Notes: a model not told the origin generated them from the sequence alone. A stretch of DNA of 64,000 nt from Pyrococcus sp. NA2 (GCF_000211475.1 NC_015474.1:1550001-1614000), one strand, 5' to 3'. Shown: positions 47,857 through 57,840, numbered from the stretch's first letter. A program made the numbers and translations.

Positions 47857-48144
47857 ATGATGTGGCTAAAACACCCTTTCATGATTATAGAGTTTTTGGT
47901 TTTGATCTTTGACTTAGATTGCGCTATGCCTACTTCCTTCATGGCTTTTTCACACTTTGTGGCTCTTTAGTTGCCTTAGGTTTGGCGGGGGTTATGGCAA
48001 GAGTCTACAGATATTTAGTAGGGAGAGATACAAATGTTAAAATGTCAAAAAGCTTAGAATTACAGCCTTGAGTGGAGTATGGCTATATATTGTCCTTGAT
48101 TCGTTCCTCTACACGGATATAAACCCTCTCTTTCCTATGATCTG
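47857..48144 (+). pseudogene. Decayed membrane protein, YdjM/DUF457 metal-dependent hydrolase-like
   Basis: Three frames must be joined to read this gene. ATG 47857 gives a segment ending FDLDCAMPTSF, a shifted frame continues HGFFTLCGSLVALGLAGVMA and RVYRYLVGRDTNVKMSKSL, and a third gives ALSGVWLYIVLDSFLYTDIN then PLFP. Asp/His placement and hydrophobic pattern resemble membrane-bound YdjM-type hydrolases. At least two frameshifts show that it is inactive. The region 47760-47856 holds nothing else recognisable. Confidence 0.5.
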
Positions 48145-48220
48145 AAATCCGTCTTACAGAGTATTTTCAAGTTTCACTGTTTATTTGTTGTGTTCACTTT
48201 CATTTCTAATAAGCACTCTC

Positions 48221-49300
48221 CTAATCTTCATGAGAAGGTGGAGAGCTTAGTAGACTCTTAAGCCTGTCAATTCTCTCTTCAATTGAGGGATGTCTGTGAA
48301 GGATATTAAACCACTTTGGAGTTCTCCGTGGTATCTTTTCCCTTTCGCTTATCTTCTCAAGTGCCCTTATCATTGCCTCAGCACCAACTAGATTTGCCGC
48401 GAACTCATCTGCCTCAAATTCATGTTGGAAGGTCATCCTCATGTATCTGTAAAGCATGCCAAGTATCAAAATTGCAAAAGATGCTATGATTAAGGCTATC
48501 TCGACAAATGAAGAAGCATGTATTGATTCAAGAATGAAAGGTAGAAGGGATAGTGGGGCAATTGAAAGGATAACCACTCCATAGTCTTTAAGCAAATGTT
48601 TCTTTTTAATATGCCCAAGTTCGTGAGCAATAACTGCAAGTATCTCATCTTTATCAAGGTTTTCAAGCAAACCCTCCGTTATAAATACCGTTTTTCCCTT
48701 GGCTCCAGTAACGAGTGCAGCAAGTCCTTCATCTTGGATAACGTATATCTCCTCAACTTCAACATTAATACGCCTGCAGAGGTTTTCAATTGTTTCCCTC
48801 AACTCATTCTGAAGTGGTTTACCCTTTCCAATCCTTCTGAGGATAACTGCAGTTCCTTCAGCGACAACCAGGAAAAGAATAGCGTAAATTGGAAGCCTTA
48901 GTTTCCACGGAAAGAGCTCTGGAATTACAATGAAGACCGACGCAACTATGACAATGAAGCAAAATACCAAGATTAATGTCAGAATTGTTCCAGGCTTCTT
49001 TAACCTTTCCTCTTCAAGGAAAGCCACTAATATTAGGGTTGAGATAGAAATCGACAATATAACTGGAAGGAAGAGTAAAAGCATGTCAAGAGGGCTCACA
49101 AATTTACTCACAAAATCAAAAAATCCCAGGAATCCAGAGACACTAAATATGACTGCACAGAGTATAATGCTGACTATGTACACTTTTTCAAGCCTGATTA
49201 CCATCTCTTGCTTCTCACTTCTCCGAATTCTCCTCCCTTCAATGAAAACCATTAATGGAGGTATTATAATTGATATTACTAGTAGTACTTTCCACATCAT
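48221..49300 (-). CDS. M48-family membrane zinc metalloprotease (HtpX-like)
   Basis: A 359-residue protein with about six membrane segments and the zinc site HELGHIKKKH near residue 228, plus a downstream Glu in HEFEADEFAANLVG. These are the marks of M48 peptidases, which degrade misfolded membrane proteins facing the cytoplasm. The N-terminus has four or five membrane segments, one more pair than typical HtpX. C-terminal RHPSIEERIDRLKSL is conserved. No operon partner. Confidence 0.88.
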   Translation of the reverse strand: MMWKVLLVISIIIPPLMVFIEGRRIRRSEKQEMVIRLEKVYIVSIILCAVIFSVSGFLGFFDFVSKFVSPLDMLLLFLPVILSISISTLILVAFLEEERLKKPGTILTLILVFCFIVIVASVFIVIPELFPWKLRLPIYAILFLVVAEGTAVILRRIGKGKPLQNELRETIENLCRRINVEVEEIYVIQDEGLAALVTGAKGKTVFITEGLLENLDKDEILAVIAHELGHIKKKHLLKDYGVVILSIAPLSLLPFILESIHASSFVEIALIIASFAILILGMLYRYMRMTFQHEFEADEFAANLVGAEAMIRALEKISEREKIPRRTPKWFNILHRHPSIEERIDRLKSLLSSPPSHED

Positions 49301-49499
49301 TCAAAGATGAATAAACCATCTGCTTAAAAGTGTTTCGATAGTGACACTTTTCAATGAATGAAGAACCTCTATGCTCTCAGCAGAAAGCCCAAAAGGTGCA
49401 AATATGGGTTCATTATCATGCATTGGAGCATAAAAGAACTTAAATTCACTGTACTATTCTAGCGAGGATCCGAGGGAAATCATGGCCGGGAATCTAGAA

Positions 49500-49920
49500 A
49501 GTGGGCAACGTCACCGAAAACATGACTGCCCAGCTCCTCAATGTAGTGAGAGCAAAGAAGACAATGGTGGGGATCCCAATAATGAAAGCCCCAGGAGAGG
49601 TTCAACGTTGCAATGCCTCCTCCTACCAGCCTTCATAACATAGAAGCTGCCGTCAATGAGCGGTTCCATGAATCATTACATTTATGCTTTTGCTTCCCTG
49701 GGGTTCTCGTTTTGGAGTTTGTAGTGCTGGTGGTGAAGTCTGGCATCGGGACGTTCTTGCTGTTTGGAATTTGTATTTGAGGGCTCTCCAGAGTGATGGG
49801 GCTCTGCCCCGAGCTCTGGAGGGCTTTTCGTAGATGGGAGGCCCGTGCCCCTACCGCCCACACAAAACACTACAAAACAAAGCGGTAGGGAGAAACGGCT
49901 TCCATGAATTAACAGAGATT
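49500..49920 (+). pseudogene. TnpB (IS200/IS605 OrfB) remnant with 3' hairpin
   Basis: From 49720 the DNA reads CSAGGEVWHRDVLAVWNLYL followed by RALQSDG, the C-terminal Zn-finger and R-D motif of TnpB nucleases with one Cys lost, then a stop at 49831. Upstream, LLNVVRAKKTMVGIPIM (about 49540-49590) resembles the preceding helix and strand but is in a disrupted context. The hairpin CTCCAGAG/CTCTGGAG (49786-49821) with an inner GGGGC/GCCCC is at the end of the frame, where an element end or guide RNA scaffold would be. No TnpA or intact ends are seen. The rest of 49301-49982 has no gene. Confidence 0.6.
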
Positions 49921-49982
49921 TAGCAACAGCCAGAGGCCCCTATGACGAAAGTAAATTTTGGACTCACGCCTTGGTTCAGGAG

Positions 49983-50624
49983 TTACTCTACCTCGATAAG
50001 CACCGGACACTCTCCTTTTCCCATGCTGTACACTCTACCCTCCCATTTTTTATTTCCATCAGTATAAACAACCTTTATCCATCCTCTCTCAAGCCCTTTC
50101 CGGTGTTCTGCCATGATGGCTGACCGAGTAATCTCAACTTCTTCACCATTTCCAGAAGATAATAGAATTATCAGAGTGTTATTTTCAAATTTTAGCTCTC
50201 TGAATCTGTATCCTCTTGGAATCCTGATCTTTGCAATCTCGGTCAAGTTGTAGGGACTAACGACATAGTGCATTCCCTTGATGTTATCCCCTTTGTCGAA
50301 ACTCATGATGTAATCTCTGCAAGGTGGATACAAAGGGGTTCCATTAACATCGATCACAACGGTTGCGTTCTCAAGGTCGAGGTTGCAGAGAAAGCACCGA
50401 ATTTTGAACTTTTCAAAGTGCCCTCTGAGGCTCTCAGAGCCCTTGAGGACGTGGAACTTCAGAGTTATTTGATCATCTTTTACGTAGTAGCCATCGGCCT
50501 CGAGTTCTCCAGGATAATAAATGGTCACATAAATCTTGGCCGTTTTCACTGCTCGGGAAAATACAAAAGCTCCGAAAAATAGTAAAAGGAGAAAGAAAAC
50601 AGCTATTATTGAGCGCTTAACCAT
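49983..50624 (-). CDS. Membrane-anchored extracellular protein of unknown function
   Basis: A 213-residue protein with an N-terminal anchor (MVKRSIIAVFFLLLLFFGAF) and a beta-rich outer domain. A cysteine pair is in IRCFLCNLD and another Cys in YPPCRDY. ATG 50624 follows GGAGGTTGC and lies 8 bases inside the upstream protease-like gene. No family recognised. The pair probably forms an operon, so it may be a partner or inhibitor of the protease-like protein. Confidence 0.65.
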   Translation of the reverse strand: MVKRSIIAVFFLLLLFFGAFVFSRAVKTAKIYVTIYYPGELEADGYYVKDDQITLKFHVLKGSESLRGHFEKFKIRCFLCNLDLENATVVIDVNGTPLYPPCRDYIMSFDKGDNIKGMHYVVSPYNLTEIAKIRIPRGYRFRELKFENNTLIILLSSGNGEEVEITRSAIMAEHRKGLERGWIKVVYTDGNKKWEGRVYSMGKGECPVLIEVE

Positions 50625-51012
50625 TGTATGCAACCTCCATATTTCCCAGCTCACGGAATATTCCGTCAATTTCACTGAAACCTGTGATTGTTGTCCCTTC
50701 CACTCCGCCGAAGTGAATTTCCACTATCCTTGTACTCGGAGTATAGTACGGCTTCACGAACACCGGTGCCCCACTATCTCCTCCTGTATGCTCCATTCCT
50801 ATGACTTCGGAAGTATCTGTAATTAAAATGTTTCCTTCTAGCACTGAAACCTTATTTGTTTTCATAACATGGCCACAAGTTGTTTCTCTTGTTCCTATTC
50901 CAAATTTGCACACATATAGTCCAACTACACTTATTGTGGTTCCTTCAACTTCCAATCCAGAATAGATTTGCAGATCTATTCCTCTTCCAGAAACTTTTAC
51001 TAACAAACGCAT
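50617..51012 (-). CDS. Half of a chymotrypsin-like serine protease (streptogrisin-like C-terminal barrel)
   Basis: A 131-residue protein starting MRLLVKVSGRGIDLQIY with HTGGDSGAPVFVKP, the Ser-containing motif of S1 proteases, and cysteines in VGLYVCKFGIGTRETTCGHV that match the disulfide of the second barrel of streptogrisins. The first barrel, with the catalytic His and Asp, is absent, and no sequence for it is seen upstream. It is either a truncated relic or a protein that has lost proteolysis. No signal peptide is evident. A TATA-like TTCTTAAATAG about 25-45 bases upstream gives it a promoter. Confidence 0.55.
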   Translation of the reverse strand: MRLLVKVSGRGIDLQIYSGLEVEGTTISVVGLYVCKFGIGTRETTCGHVMKTNKVSVLEGNILITDTSEVIGMEHTGGDSGAPVFVKPYYTPSTRIVEIHFGGVEGTTITGFSEIDGIFRELGNMEVAYNG

Positions 51013-51227
51013 TGATGCCACCACATGGGTTCCCATAATATTGTGTACAATTCAAACTATTTAAGAATTTCTATATTACATGAGTAAAATCATTCAAAAA
51101 AAAGTAACTTGTAGCACTATCTCTAGAAATAGCTGATATTAGAGCAAAATAACTTTGGGAGTAATTTAAGGTGCTGGGAAGTTTACAATAATTAGGACAA
51201 GACGCCAGGTAGGAAGCCCTACTTAAA

Positions 51228-52409
51228 TTACTCCCTTTTGACCGTGTATAACTTAACAAAACACACATACAACAGAGCTATTCCTGCATATGCCAACCCA
51301 GTCGCAAGGAGAGAAGCAGTTAAAATCGCTATCCCGTTTTCAATCCCCCATGCAAAAGCCAACTGCGACACTGGAATGACGAGTGTTGCCATGGCATCAA
51401 AGATTCCCCTTGTCGTCCCGAGGCTCTCTAAAGGGATAAACTTCTGCATAAGGCTGTCGAAGGAGACGTTTAACATCTCCCCGCCAAAGCCGAGCAAAAA
51501 GACCGCAGGTAGAAGTGCCGCAACTTTGGGAAGACCAACGAGGACGAGAGAAAAACTCTGAAGGAGCATGCCAGCTAGGAGTGGCCTTTTGATACCCAGT
51601 TTCCTTCTGTGGGCAAAGTAGGTTATTCCCAAAGCGGCTACTAAACTCCCCACCGTCGTCAGCGACTGAAGTAAGCCGTATATCACCTCTCCCTTTTCCA
51701 GGGCCCTAAGCGATGAGAAGACGAATATCCTGAAGGAGCCAAGGGCGAAGTTGAAGAGGAGCACAGAAGTAAGGATTCCAATTACGAGCTTTTTGTTTAG
51801 ACCCATGGGCCTCTCTTCCACTACCTTGCTAGTCCTTTCACTCTTTACCTCAACGTTCAGATACGGAACCAGCGTGAGCGCTCCGAGAAGAAGGAATAGT
51901 GCATCAAGGAGCATGGCCTTTATCCCAAAACGATAGGCCAAGAAGCCGGCCAGCGGAAAAGCGAAGAGGGAAGTGGCATTTCCAGCAGTTGCGAGCTTTG
52001 CATTGAGCTTTTGAAGCTCAGATCCTTCAAAAGTCATGGAAGCTATTAGCGTAAAGCCGAAATATCTATGGAGAATGTCAAGGGCTGAGATCAGTGAAAT
52101 TAAAAGGTAAAAGGCCCAAATATTTGAGGCGAATCTTATTATCATTAGAGCAAGGAAAGACTGAACGAACAATGCGAGAAAAGCAAGTCTAACTTTTTTC
52201 TCAGTCTTGTCAAGGAAGCTACCCATCAACGGAGGGAATACAACCCAAGGGAGCATTGAAGAGAATGAGTAACCGGCAACACTTAGGAGGGAGCTTGTTT
52301 GGTTAAGGAGATGCCAAGGTAGGGCTATGCTCTCTATTGCATCTCCGGTTACCCTGAGCACGGTTGTGAGAAGCAAAAGGGTATAGAGTTTAGATTTCAT
52401 TGAAGTCAC
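51228..52409 (-). CDS. Major facilitator superfamily transporter
   Basis: A 393-residue protein with twelve hydrophobic segments and MFS-like loop motif (PPLMGSFLDKTEKKVRL near residue 57; AHRRKLGIKRPLLAGML near residue 266). It resembles enterobactin or drug-efflux branches. Cargo is unknown. It ends near a region with no gene (51037-51227) and is upstream of membrane-protein fragments. Confidence 0.85.
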   Translation of the reverse strand: MTSMKSKLYTLLLLTTVLRVTGDAIESIALPWHLLNQTSSLLSVAGYSFSSMLPWVVFPPLMGSFLDKTEKKVRLAFLALFVQSFLALMIIRFASNIWAFYLLISLISALDILHRYFGFTLIASMTFEGSELQKLNAKLATAGNATSLFAFPLAGFLAYRFGIKAMLLDALFLLLGALTLVPYLNVEVKSERTSKVVEERPMGLNKKLVIGILTSVLLFNFALGSFRIFVFSSLRALEKGEVIYGLLQSLTTVGSLVAALGITYFAHRRKLGIKRPLLAGMLLQSFSLVLVGLPKVAALLPAVFLLGFGGEMLNVSFDSLMQKFIPLESLGTTRGIFDAMATLVIPVSQLAFAWGIENGIAILTASLLATGLAYAGIALLYVCFVKLYTVKRE

Positions 52410-52598
52410 CCTTTACCTTGTTTCTTTTGCTTCCTGCTTCAGCATCGATATCGAAGATAGTTCAGCAATTAAAAATTTTCCATAGCTGGGAGAAAGAATA
52501 GCAAGCTTTAAGTAAATTCCATGAAGTTTGAATTTTTCTTTTGAAAGCCTCGCCCTTTAGGGTGGGATCTTTGGCAATCTCATGAATTTGAACATCTC

Positions 52599-52935
52599 TT
52601 ATCGATTCTTCCTCCTTTTTAATTCCTCCTTGACCCTTATGAGTGTGTTTGCGTAAATTAAGATGAGTGTCACAACAAACAGTACGGAAGCCCATTACTA
52701 TGAGGAGCATTATAAAGAATCCGAGAATCATGAAAAGCGCTGCTCTTGGAGTATTCCAGCTGGTATCTCCTTTTTTCATTAGGTAGGCATCTGTAATCGC
52801 AAGCAATAAAAGAACAACCAATACAGAGCGCCTTCTTCTTCTAATTTCCTCAGCTGATTTCTGAGTTAATCCAAATCCAAAAATCGCAAAAAGAAATAAA
52901 TAGGGATAGGCACTCGAAGAATTTCTCCTCTTCAT
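52599..52935 (-). pseudogene. Small membrane protein, frameshifted in a G run
   Basis: The open frame 52462-52935 begins MKRRNSSSAYPYLFLFAIFG and has three hydrophobic segments, but after FFIMLLIVM it enters a non-membrane sequence with clustered Cys and His. Removing one G from the GGG at 52691-52693 continues instead as ASVLFVVTLILIYANTLIRV and KEELKRRKNR, then stops at 52599. This reading is a coherent four-segment membrane protein. Function unknown. Confidence 0.5.
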
Positions 52936-52971
52936 CAGAACGAAGTTCGAAGAGCTTCTAGCTCCCTCCCT

Positions 52972-53316
52972 TCACCAAATCTGACTTCTCTTTTCCTTTG
53001 CTTTCATTTTGATGGAGAGATATGTGAAAATTACTGCAAGAGCAAAGAGCAAGTAAACATTCCCTATGACATGAATAGTCGCTTCCATGAAGATAACACC
53101 AAAAATGACCAGTAGTTTGGTTCTAATATAAGGTCTTTCGGAAGAGGGTGTTAACTTATAAAGAACCGAGACAATAACCATTATGAGTAATGAGTTACTC
53201 CATGCAGAATACATTTCTTCTGGATGAGAAAGTTTGTACCATCCATCAAAAAACAAGAGAGAATAAATAAAAGAAAAACCGAGGAAGTCATTTAAACTTT
53301 CCCCTTTAATTGTCAT
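52972..53316 (-). CDS. Small multi-pass membrane protein of unknown function
   Basis: A 114-residue protein with four hydrophobic segments (FIYSLLFFDG; LLIMVIVSVLYKL; LLVIFGVIFMEATIHVIG; LLFALAVIFTYLSI) and a basic C-terminus. It lies 36 bases after the frameshifted membrane gene on the same strand and 19 bases before the secreted protein gene ends, so the three may form one unit. No family recognised. Confidence 0.55.
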   Translation of the reverse strand: MTIKGESLNDFLGFSFIYSLLFFDGWYKLSHPEEMYSAWSNSLLIMVIVSVLYKLTPSSERPYIRTKLLVIFGVIFMEATIHVIGNVYLLFALAVIFTYLSIKMKAKEKRSQIW

Positions 53317-53335
53317 GGCTAAACCTCCTCAATGC

Positions 53336-54278
53336 CTAATCTCTGGGAAGCTGAATATAGACATCTATCGGCTCCGTTGTCCATAGGCCTTCATGGCCAA
53401 GTAACTCCTTAATAGTTTTATCTACTGCAAAGGAAACCATACCTGAAGCAACTGTTCCGGCTAATGGATGCTTAACTAGTAATGTAGCTCCCATTCCTAC
53501 TGCTGTGCCAGAAATAGTGGCAATCGTGTTTATTAGCTGAGTATTGCCATATGTGTGGGTATAGATCATATGTGCGCTTATCCCGCCACCTTGGCCGTAA
53601 ATATCGTCGTGAATGCGGTATACCACGTGAATAACACCTTTCTTAATACTGTCACCAACTTTAAATATCATTCTGTGTTCAATCGTCCCTTCTTTTTGAT
53701 TGAGTGCTTGGACTTCATAAGCAAGAGCAACATCGTGATTCCCTGGTATCATTCCCCACTCTAATTCGTATCCCCAAGCATCTACAAAATCAACAAGCAC
53801 TTTATAGTAACTCTCCCCACTTATTCTTTGTCCTATAACGTTAGTTATTGATATCTCATCCACATCTCCTCGATCCCAGTAATCCTCCACTAAATCCCAC
53901 GTCCAGTAATAGCTTATGTACACTGTTTTAGAGGCCGGGTATATTATATACTCAATTTCAAGAGTTAGATCCCTCTTAGAAACCCAACTCTGTATTGAGA
54001 CGTCAGAATTAAGCTTTTCCTGGGTTGTTCTGATAGGTTTATTGAATCTTTGATGAATCTTTTCTTCCCCTAACTTAACAAATCCATACTGTGATAGCAA
54101 TCTGTTTGCTTCTCTTATTTTTCCACTAGCTTTAAGTCGAGAATACTGTTCTATAACTTTCTTTTGCGTCTTTATAGAAAGTACATTTTTACTCTCACTT
54201 TGCACCTTAGTTGCACTTACTGCATCTACTACTGTCATACTCAACACCTAACATAAGACCTAGTAATTTTTTCCACAT
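53336..54278 (-). pseudogene. Secreted protein of unknown function, frameshift in signal peptide
   Basis: The 303-residue frame 53336-54247 starts inside what looks like a signal peptide (SMTVVDAVSA). Just upstream, ATG 54278 follows GGAGGT and encodes MWKKLLGLML in another frame. Removing one G at 54247-54248 gives MWKKLLGLMLVLSMTVVDAV then SA, a textbook signal peptide with an AVSA cleavage site. The mature part is Tyr/Trp-rich beta structure with a hydrophobic C-terminal third. It resembles in style the divergent gene at 54615 and the decayed gene at 57840, a possible family. Confidence 0.55.
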
Positions 54279-54614
54279 TCAAGGGGGACCTCCATGGAGT
54301 TTTACAATGACATGTAACACTTTAATTTTTATAAATTCTTTGTATATGCTTAGTAACTTTTAGTAGGATAGTTATGTTTATGATTTGAGAAGTATGATTT
54401 AAGAATATTAGAGTTTAAAATAGATAATGCACTACAAAACTGTTTCACAATTCAAAGGATCATTTATCTTTTTATTTTGATTTTGACCTTTATTGTCAAA
54501 AATATCCACAAAATAAAGTTGAATGATATTGTTGTTATTAATAAACTAGACACTATTCATGCAAAAAATTTTATGAATCTTTGTAGTTTTAACATGATAA
54601 GAGGTGGCCTTATA

Positions 54615-55653
54615 GTGCGGAAAAAATTGTTTAGTCTGATATTAGGATTGTTAATTTTTAAGACGGCATTGGGCATGGTAAGTGCCTCGAGCGGTGTTCA
54701 AAACTATCTCAACGCAACGGTCTTTGATCGTGCAGAGTTAGAGCTAATGCAGAAAGAACGTTTTGATCCAAAGGTGCAGCAATATTATAGAATCATCAAG
54801 CTTATGGAGCTAAATGGTATTGACACGAGAGACTTTTTATTAATGTTAGAAAAGAGGATTCGGGAAACCCACGAGTTTATGATCATAGATAAAGCAATAG
54901 CACTGGCCAAGCAGTATTATCAAGAGAAAACGGGTAAAAGAATTAATGATAATGCTTTGAATGTTCTCAGGGAAGAAGAATTCATTAGGCCTATGAGCTC
55001 AACAGAGATCGATGAAATTTATGATATTTATGATCCCTCCATGAAAATATATGTTCAGACACTCACCAAACTAAAGTTTGACATTTTAGACGCTCAATAT
55101 GTTGGAATGGCTACATATGTACGTATAAAAGGTGACTATGTTGGTAAACCAACTCCAAAAGGGAATGGGATAATACCTGAGCACTATGATTACACTTGGA
55201 TATCTTATCATTCCCCTGAAGATGAGAAAAACTGGGTTTTAAGTGACTTAAACCAGAAATATGGGATAACTGAAGATATGGTGGAACTGATCCATATAAA
55301 ATATTTCGTTAATGCAAAGGCTAAAAAGGCTTATTATGAAGGACAAACCGTGGGTATCAATATGGGTACAATTGTTTTGCCAATAACTCCTACTAGGGTT
55401 AAGGCACAGTATCCCAATAGCCATACATATGAATATGCCTGGATCGAACTCTGGAGTGAGGCTAATTATTACCCAGATTTAGGAACATGGAAAAATTGTA
55501 GGGTATCCTAATGATCTAGACGGAGGAGCAAGAAGGATTAAAAATAATGGGAAGGTACATACAAGTGCAGGATTTGCAATGATGGGGTATAGTAGGTACC
55601 CATTATTATCGTTTAGAGAATTTGGGGAGGATCACAAACGGGTATATCACTAA
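54615..55653 (+). pseudogene. Secreted protein of unknown function, frameshifted near the C-terminus
   Basis: GTG 54615 follows GAGGTGG and encodes MRKKLFSLILGLLIFKTALG, a clear signal peptide; the upstream part of the frame is not coding. The first frame ends at 55511 shortly after LGTWKNC. Deleting one A in the A5 run near 55488-55492 continues as KIVGYPNDLDGGARRIKNNG through SAGFAMMGYSRYPLLSFREF to a stop at 55653, adding about 50 sensible residues. The mature protein is rich in Tyr, Asp and Lys and probably extracellular. I do not recognise a family. Confidence 0.6.
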
Positions 55654-55720
55654 GGATTTACTCTACTATATTACATCAGCAACAAATTCAGAGATAATGT
55701 ACCATCTGGGGGGACATGAT

Positions 55721-56974
55721 TTGAGAAAGCCTAAATACTTAGTAATTGGGATTATTGCCTTGACATGTGTTTTTGCATGCCTGTTGTATTCTTTTTTCCA
55801 TCATAATGATGAAATAATAATTGAGCCGAGCAACGAGAGTAGAGTAGAAACGCCTAGCGAGAGTGTTAAAGTAGAATATCCTCAAATCTCAGTCAAACAG
55901 AAAGAGAAGTACATGGTCATAGAATACGTTTTTGATAAAATATACAGGATAAAAGTCATATCTAACGGAGTTATAGTTCGCTCCGAAAGTGGGATATACT
56001 TCATAGCAGAGAATGGAGAAGTCAGAAAATATAATCTTGACTATGGAGACGTAAAGGGCGTGATCGATAGATATTTGGTAGCGAAGAAAAACTCTAAAGT
56101 TGTAGTGATGGACGAGGGTAACGTAGTTTGGTCAAAGTCTCTAGAACCTGGTAGCTCAGTTGCCGTCGGAAAAAGCTTTATCGTTATAGTAGAACCTTAC
56201 TACGACACCTATAACGAGTTGAATGTTAACGTAACGTTCTACTTCCCTAAAAGTGACAAAAAACTCAAGTACAGTTTTAAAACTGGTGGTCAGATGCTAG
56301 TGGAACCGAAGTTTGTCGTTGCTGGAGAGTACACAATAATTGGGGTTCCATACCCATGGTATGAGTGGGTCTTAATCTATTTCAAAAACGGAACCCTTCT
56401 GTGGAGAAAATCAATTGGCAGAAAGTGTGCTGGTGGAGCAAGCATTTCCGATGCATACGTTGAATTCAACCTTTCGATTAAGGGAGATGGTTACGGTTAT
56501 ACAATCTCAAAGGACGGCCATGCTATTAACTACTTCAACGCATCTGAATTTAAAGGAATGTGCCTTTCCCCCAACAATGCAGTTGGAATTGAAGTCCTTA
56601 ACGCTTGTATAGCTTTGAAAATGGAGGGAGAGGGGGTTTATTTCTACAAATGGGAAGACAACGATGCAAATAGATTTACATTCAAAGCGAACTTCACTAA
56701 AAGTACACTCTCATCAGATGGTCATCTTCTAGCAATATACGATGACCATGCTTCAGTTTTCAACTGCTCTGGAGAGGTTTTCAGAATTGGTGGATTCTAC
56801 AAAAGGGCATATTCACTTGATCACGGCTTTGTTCTAATAAATGGAACTCACATCTATTTACCATTCAGAAATTTGAGCATCAAGGTAGGAGATTTAAAGA
56901 TAGTTGGAACCTTTAGAGATAGTATAGTTGGAGTTAAAGACGATAAAGTCGTCATCATAAAAATGCTGAAATAA
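55721..56974 (+). CDS. Membrane-anchored beta-propeller-like extracellular protein
   Basis: A 417-residue protein with an N-terminal anchor (KYLVIGIIALTCVFACLLYS) and repeated four-strand blades containing short phrases such as GIYFIAENGEVRKYNL, VVVMDEGNVVWSKSL, FKNGTLLWRKSI and DGHLLAIYDD, the style of PQQ/WD-type propellers. TTG 55721 follows GGGGGGA at 55709; ATG 55697 is an alternative. Similar in plan to the protein at 62564. Probably displayed on the cell surface. Ligand unknown. Confidence 0.65.
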   Translation: MRKPKYLVIGIIALTCVFACLLYSFFHHNDEIIIEPSNESRVETPSESVKVEYPQISVKQKEKYMVIEYVFDKIYRIKVISNGVIVRSESGIYFIAENGEVRKYNLDYGDVKGVIDRYLVAKKNSKVVVMDEGNVVWSKSLEPGSSVAVGKSFIVIVEPYYDTYNELNVNVTFYFPKSDKKLKYSFKTGGQMLVEPKFVVAGEYTIIGVPYPWYEWVLIYFKNGTLLWRKSIGRKCAGGASISDAYVEFNLSIKGDGYGYTISKDGHAINYFNASEFKGMCLSPNNAVGIEVLNACIALKMEGEGVYFYKWEDNDANRFTFKANFTKSTLSSDGHLLAIYDDHASVFNCSGEVFRIGGFYKRAYSLDHGFVLINGTHIYLPFRNLSIKVGDLKIVGTFRDSIVGVKDDKVVIIKMLK

Positions 56975-57027
56975 GTTTGTTGCTGTTAATAAACTTTTTA
57001 GGAAGTTAAAAGAGAAAAATCCTTAGG

Positions 57028-57519
57028 GTGTTAAAAATTATTCCCCAATCCCACCTTAAAGTTCTCCGTAAGCTGTATGAGCGGTTAAAAAATAGCGATG
57101 TAAATTGGGTTGTCACTGGGAGTCTTGGCTTTGCGCTCCAGGGAGTTTCCGTTGAGCCTCATGACATTGATATTCAGACTGATAAGGATGGAGCCTACGA
57201 AATCGAGAAGCTTTTTTCTGAGTTCGTAATTGAGCCCGTGAGATTTAAGGAGAGCGAGAGAATCCGCTCGCACTTTGGAGTACTCATGATTGATGGAATT
57301 AAAGTCGAGATAATGGGGGATATACAGAAGAAAGTCAACAATGAATGGGAGCCACCCGTTGACGTAAGCAAATACAAACGCTTTGTGGAGATTGAAGGGA
57401 TGAAGATTCCCGTTTTGGATTTAGAGTATGAGTACCAGGCCTACCTCAAACTTGGCAGAGTTGAGAAAGCGGAGATGCTGAAGAGGTTTTTGAAAGAGAA
57501 GGGAAAAGAGAAACCTTAA
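57028..57519 (+). CDS. MNT-type nucleotidyltransferase domain protein
   Basis: A 163-residue protein with GSLGFALQGVSVEPHDIDIQ (G-S-x-x-x-G and D-x-D) near residue 31 and a third acidic position in VEIMGD, the catalytic set of minimal nucleotidyltransferases. In prokaryotes such proteins often act with HEPN or AbiEii-type toxins. No HEPN gene is next to it. The GTG start at 57028 has no strong ribosome binding site. Confidence 0.75.
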   Translation: MLKIIPQSHLKVLRKLYERLKNSDVNWVVTGSLGFALQGVSVEPHDIDIQTDKDGAYEIEKLFSEFVIEPVRFKESERIRSHFGVLMIDGIKVEIMGDIQKKVNNEWEPPVDVSKYKRFVEIEGMKIPVLDLEYEYQAYLKLGRVEKAEMLKRFLKEKGKEKP

Positions 57520-57840
57520 ATGCATTGAATCATCTTGCCACCCTTTACATTATTATTTGGCCAGGTATTCTCATCCTCAATGACAACGAGTATTGCAGCC
57601 CTGTCGTTGCTTGCTTTTTAGAACAACTACTACTTTTAATCCATCGTACACCGCGCGTTTGCTCTGTTTTAGGCGTGCTACAATTTTACGACTCAATAAT
57701 TGTCCATGGATATACAGTTACGTGGAACATTTGGAGACCTAACGTAAAAGTTTCCTTTTGCAATGTGATCCAAGCTTAAATAATATATGTACTCGCTTCC
57801 TTTGGAAAGATCAGCAGAAAATATCGCTGAGGGTTCTACC
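57520..57840. other. No intact gene; possible coding debris on the minus strand
   Basis: The 84-codon plus-strand frame at 57525-57779 has no support. On the minus strand, segments such as RAVYDGLKVVVVLKSKQ are protein-like but are cut by stops and shifts, so the stretch is probably the remains of a gene. Confidence 0.3.

Noticed and set aside
49633-49870. Two minus-strand frames of 62-76 codons
   Set aside because: Antisense shadows of the TnpB relic and hairpin.
57525-57779. 84-codon plus-strand frame
   Set aside because: No ribosome binding site and no sensible composition; minus strand looks more like broken coding sequence.
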